Shown here: piece by piece, positions 50,253-53,476 of the stretch
Numbering within the stretch: the stretch's first letter is position 1
Layout of the letters: every line of letters begins with the position of its first letter
NCBI GenBank assembly: GCA_964514235.1
Contig: CAZEPV010000013.1
Coordinates: 1-53,476 of the forward strand
Length of the DNA: 53,476 bases
Direction of reading: 5' to 3'
Origin: JAAYRQ01 sp035647235
GTDB taxonomy: Bacteria > Bacillota > Syntrophomonadia > Syntrophomonadales > Syntrophomonadaceae
Position numbers and translations under genes: made by a program
The notes under the pieces: generated by a model
Seen by the model: the letters and a program-made list of their open reading frames with translations, nothing else
Told to the model about the DNA's origin: nothing
Database searches by the model: none

Positions 50253-50987
50253 CTATTCGGCATAATGGAATATCTGTGCTAATTTGTCATGCTTTTCTGC
50301 CAAATCTAAGATTTCTTCCGTAATTTCCTGTCCAGCCTTGAATAAAATACCCTCTGAGCTGCCAATATCTTGGGTTAACTTCTTACCCAATAAATGTGTC
50401 CGTTGCTTTTCCTTGTACAAAGCTGCCCCATCTGATTCAGCTTTTGTAGGAGATGTGTTTTCCGAACTAGGTAGACCAATTGGTGAAGTTGCTTCTTTTT
50501 GCGCTCCTATTTGGTCACTTTTTTCCCTGACCACAATAATTTCTGCCCCATAAGTTAAAACATCAGCAGCTAAAATATTATCCACCCTATCATCTACCTG
50601 TGAGGACTTAAATTCCACACTATAAAGTTGGCCATTGTTTTCATCAATTTCATATTCGCTAACTACACCGATTAAATTACCTTTATTAGTCATAACTCGG
50701 CTACCCTTGAGGTTGACATTACGATTGAGTAGGTTTTTAGCTTCATCTGCAGTTTCTAAAGGTAGAAGCAAATTTTCACTTTCTACAGTTACTGCATATT
50801 CACCGATTCCAACAACATCCTGAAAAGGTAAAACTTTGGCACCTGAATACCAACTTTCATCACTTACTAAGACAAAATCAAGTTTTCCCTCTTCGGGGTT
50901 AATTACTAAATCTTTTACCTGCCCTACTTTACTACCTTTAATAATCGAAAAAACAGGTAGCCCGATTATTTCCTGGCTTTTTTTCAT
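50253..50987 (-). CDS. Double PRC-barrel protein with C-terminal helical domain
   Basis: 244 residues from ATG 50987 (GGGAGTAGG upstream); an ATG at 51005 touching the previous stop is possible. PRC unit one: IIGLPVFSIIKGSKVGQVKD (~6-75). Unit two: NLKGSRVMTNKGNLIGVVSE (~85-155). A polar linker follows, then a ~50-residue tail (LLGKKLTQDIGSSEGILFKA, GQEITEEILDLAEKHDK), a small fold often seen behind PRC barrels. Between two membrane-protein genes; probably a cytoplasmic adaptor. Confidence 0.8.
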   Translation of the reverse strand: MKKSQEIIGLPVFSIIKGSKVGQVKDLVINPEEGKLDFVLVSDESWYSGAKVLPFQDVVGIGEYAVTVESENLLLPLETADEAKNLLNRNVNLKGSRVMTNKGNLIGVVSEYEIDENNGQLYSVEFKSSQVDDRVDNILAADVLTYGAEIIVVREKSDQIGAQKEATSPIGLPSSENTSPTKAESDGAALYKEKQRTHLLGKKLTQDIGSSEGILFKAGQEITEEILDLAEKHDKLAQIFHYAE

Positions 50988-51004
50988 CTTTCCTACTCCC
51001 TTCA

Positions 51005-52138
51005 TTACTTATCTAGCAAATTAAGCTGGTCAGTTATCTTAACTTTAATCCATCTGGGCAACTTAGGCAAAGGTACTTCTTTAAGGCCTAACCTTGATAT
51101 TTCATCTCTTATTAAGGTAATGTAATTAAGTTGCCAGTTTATTTCTAGGCCTTCCTTAGTATCTTTGGGAACTTCTTGAAGGAAATTAGTTAGTAAAACC
51201 TGAGCCTCACCATACTGGCCAAGCAATTTATGTAATTCTACTAATTCCAAGGTTATTAAATATCTTAAATCATCTTCTTTACTATTTTCCCAAATATATT
51301 GAAATTGATTTGTAGCTACTTCAATATCGCCTGCGATTTTATTTTCAAAAGCACTTTCGATAAATGTATTTAGATCCAATTCTGCGTCCTTTTCCTTTTC
51401 ATCTTCTTTTATTGGCCCGTCTTTTTCTTTAATCGCTTCTTCAGCTACCTTGTCCTCTTCAGCTTCCTTAATTGCTGCGCCCTCTAGTTTTCCATTCAAT
51501 TCCACCAGCTTATTAATCTCATCATTACCCTTATAGGGGTCGGGTTCTTCCTCAGCCAAAGATTCCCGCACTTGGCCTTCCGACAATTCTAGCGGGTTTT
51601 CTAAGGGTGGTTCATCTGCAAATATTGCGGTCACCTTTGATTCACTTAATTCTTTTGTAGTAGTTGTTCCATTTATTTTTGGCTTATCTTCTTGGGCTAT
51701 AGTCTCTTCTATAGTAGTCTTCCTAGACAAATCTAAATTTTCTGCCGCTTTTATATCTTCTTTGACTTCCTCTTCCTTGCCCTTATCCTTATCTATTAAA
51801 CTTTCAGTTTTCAATTCCTGCTTATTAGAGTCAATTTTATGGTTTTTTGAGACGGATAATTCGTGGGGACTAGCTAGAGAGTTTGTTTCACTTGAAGTTG
51901 CACCACTGACTTTGACCATACTCAAAACAATTAGAAAGAAAACTGCTATATATAAAGGCAAAGCTAAAAAAAGACCTAACTTTTCAGTACTTATGGGGAA
52001 GGTAAGAATAATAACTAAAGATATAATCACCATATAGGCTATATTTTTTTTGGATAAACCGTAATTATGCAATATTTTTATCATTAGCATACAGATGGGC
52101 ACAAACACTAATAAAACATAAAATATATACTCCCTCAT
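51005..52138 (-). CDS. Membrane protein with charged linker and TPR-like domain
   Basis: 377 residues: three membrane helices (~3-22, 32-49, 54-78), a ~165-residue very acidic and Lys/Glu-rich linker, and a C-terminal helical domain (~245-377: LNTFIESAFENKIAGDIEVA, LVELHKLLGQYGEAQVLLTN) like TPR repeats. GGAGGAG precedes the ATG. First gene of the operon with the PRC and PG_binding_4-like proteins; their stops and starts touch or lie within 20 bases. No known family as a whole. Confidence 0.7.
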   Translation of the reverse strand: MREYIFYVLLVFVPICMLMIKILHNYGLSKKNIAYMVIISLVIILTFPISTEKLGLFLALPLYIAVFFLIVLSMVKVSGATSSETNSLASPHELSVSKNHKIDSNKQELKTESLIDKDKGKEEEVKEDIKAAENLDLSRKTTIEETIAQEDKPKINGTTTTKELSESKVTAIFADEPPLENPLELSEGQVRESLAEEEPDPYKGNDEINKLVELNGKLEGAAIKEAEEDKVAEEAIKEKDGPIKEDEKEKDAELDLNTFIESAFENKIAGDIEVATNQFQYIWENSKEDDLRYLITLELVELHKLLGQYGEAQVLLTNFLQEVPKDTKEGLEINWQLNYITLIRDEISRLGLKEVPLPKLPRWIKVKITDQLNLLDK

Positions 52139-52355
52139 TAAATAAAAACTCCTCCAACTTTATAACGTTTAATTATTCGACAGTAAAAAAATATTTCCTG
52201 CAAAAATTCTTATAAATATTTATAAATACCTATAAAATCACTAATTGAAGGCTTTTCATATAAATTTAGAAGATTTCGTGTATTAATAAATTTAGTATAT
52301 TTTGCCTTTTGGGGAGGAATTATTTTATCTTTGTTGAATATATAAAAATGAGTGG

Positions 52356-52376
52356 TTAGGTCTACAAAAGACCTAA
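52356..52376 (+). promoter_or_regulatory. Inverted repeat upstream of the thiolase gene
   Basis: TTAGGTC-TACAAAA-GACCTAA, a perfect 7+7 repeat, lies 40 bases before the thiolase start and has no T-run. It may be an operator or a 5' leader hairpin. No clear sigma-A promoter was found next to it. Confidence 0.5.
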
Positions 52377-52416
52377 GTGTGGAACGTCTTAATTATTTTA
52401 AAGGGGGAATTTCTTA

Positions 52417-53476
52417 ATGAAAGATGTATATGTAGTGGAAGCTGCACGTACGGCAGTTGCTCGTGCAGGAAGACAATCGTGGTTTACTAATGTTCGTGCT
52501 GATGAACTCACAGCTATTGTGTTCAGAGAGCTTAGAAAAAGAACTGGTCTAGAAGACAAGGCCAGACAAGCTGAGATTCTCGATGACATTGTTTGGGCTG
52601 CTACTGCTAATGCTTTTATGGAGCAAGGTCTGAATATGGGACGCTTATCATGGATTTTATCTGATGGTTCCTATGATGTGCCAGGATGTACTGTTGACCG
52701 TTTCTGTGCTTCTGGAATTAACTCAATTCAATTTGCCATCGCTACCATGATGGTAGGTTGGGGTGGAGATGTCCAATTTGCTGGTGGTGTACAACACATG
52801 ACTCATATTCCAATGGGCGCTGGTGCTGATGTCCACCCCGATTTAGGTAACTACATGAATATGGCTGCCATTAACATGGGTTATACTGCAGAAATAGTAG
52901 CCCGTCGCTATAATATCAGCCGTGAAGCACAAGACCAATTTTCTATGGAATCTCACCTGAAATGTGCTGCTGCACAAGAAGCTAACAAGACTAAAGATGT
53001 CTTGATTCCAATCCAAATTAAAGCCCCTGCAAGAGGTGCTAAAAACACTAACCCACATGGCGTAGAAGCAGCTTATGTGGCCACCGATCATTTAGCTAAA
53101 GAAAGGGCTGAAAAAGGCGAAGAAGATGTAGAAATTATTGCAGGCCGTGACCAAGGTGTTCGTCCTGAATCCACTATGGAATCTTTAGGTGCTATGGCTC
53201 CTGTATTTATGCAAGATGATGAAGCTACTGTAACTGCAGGAAACTCTAGTCAGATTAATGACGCTGCTGCTGGTGTAGTACTAGCTACCAAAGAAGGTGC
53301 AAAAGAATTAGGTCTAAAACCAATTATGAAAATGGTTGGTTGGGCTGTTATTGGTGTAGAACCAGATGTAATGGGTATTGCTCCTTCAGTTGCCATTCCT
53401 AAAGTACTTAAGAGAACTGGTATGACTCCTGACCAAATCGGTCTATGGGAAGTTAATGAAGCTTTTGCTTCCCAAT
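52417..53476 (+). CDS. Acetyl-CoA acetyltransferase (thiolase), 3'-truncated by window edge
   Basis: 353 residues are visible and the frame stays open to the right edge; thiolases are ~390-400 long, so about 40 are missing. AAGGGGGAA lies 8 bases before the ATG. The nucleophile is Cys97 in VDRFCASGINS; NEAFASQ closes the window, and the second Cys motif (CxGGG) and GHP should lie outside or just beyond. It splits acetoacetyl-CoA or 3-ketoacyl-CoA with CoA in beta-oxidation. Codon choice is more biased than in its neighbours (GCT, GGT and GAA frequent), which fits high expression. Divergent from the envelope operon. Confidence 0.93.
   Translation, partial: MKDVYVVEAARTAVARAGRQSWFTNVRADELTAIVFRELRKRTGLEDKARQAEILDDIVWAATANAFMEQGLNMGRLSWILSDGSYDVPGCTVDRFCASGINSIQFAIATMMVGWGGDVQFAGGVQHMTHIPMGAGADVHPDLGNYMNMAAINMGYTAEIVARRYNISREAQDQFSMESHLKCAAAQEANKTKDVLIPIQIKAPARGAKNTNPHGVEAAYVATDHLAKERAEKGEEDVEIIAGRDQGVRPESTMESLGAMAPVFMQDDEATVTAGNSSQINDAAAGVVLATKEGAKELGLKPIMKMVGWAVIGVEPDVMGIAPSVAIPKVLKRTGMTPDQIGLWEVNEAFASQ

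Overview
The window is a low-GC Gram-positive (Clostridia-type) chromosome segment. Three things point to an anaerobic, spore-forming, syntrophic fatty-acid oxidiser of the Syntrophomonas kind: an uninterrupted sporulation sigma factor gene (sigK) with other Firmicutes markers (ireB, yrzB, ruvX, yqeG, ydbS/ydbT, csoR); beta-oxidation genes (acyl-CoA ligase, acyl-CoA dehydrogenase with a ferredoxin, CoA-transferase, thiolase); and a full type IV pilus locus in a Gram-positive setting. The lineage is inferred from gene content and order only. Gene calling here depends on TTG and GTG starts, which are frequent and mostly have strong Shine-Dalgarno sequences.

Layout. 1-4044 (+): end of an operon of pilin-like proteins, cut at the left edge. 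4054-14129 (-): type IV pilus operon read pilB, pilT, pilC, pilA, pilD, pilM, pilN, pilO, closed by a secreted propeller/MORN-repeat protein. 14512-20765 (-): shikimate genes aroE, aroC, aroK, aroB interleaved with a GspH/FimT pseudopilin, a UPF0316 membrane protein, yqeG and galT. 20914-23752 (-): HMA metallochaperone, P1B-type ATPase and a Crp/Fnr regulator, behind a promoter with an Fnr-like site centred at -41.5. 23954-25844 (+): bacterial PH-domain membrane proteins YdbS and YdbT. 25927-27623 (+): XRE regulator, acyl-CoA dehydrogenase and a 58-residue ferredoxin. 27630-28334 (-): sigK. 28529-32715: acyl-CoA ligase and CoA-transferase (-) and a MarR regulator (+), with several inverted repeats at the promoters.

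32770-45561 (-): the conserved Firmicutes block mnmA, PRC-barrel, zinc-ribbon and small membrane genes, AI-2E transporter, alaS, ireB, ruvX, yrzB, vanW-like, mltG, U32 hydroxylase, DUF4911, class B PBP. 45680-46993 (+): rarA. 47105-49370 (-): csoR-trxA with a CsoR-type operator, a 34-residue membrane protein, and a sirtuin with a long C-terminal extension. 49546-52138 (-): three-gene envelope operon (membrane protein with helical domain, double PRC-barrel, PG_binding_4-like). 52417-end (+): thiolase, cut at the right edge.

No rRNA, tRNA, CRISPR, transposase or phage gene was seen. The items most worth following are the Fnr-controlled metal operon, the operator-rich promoters of the acyl-CoA genes, the XRE/acyl-CoA dehydrogenase/ferredoxin module, the MORN protein of the pilus operon, the pseudopilin without a start codon, and the extended sirtuin.
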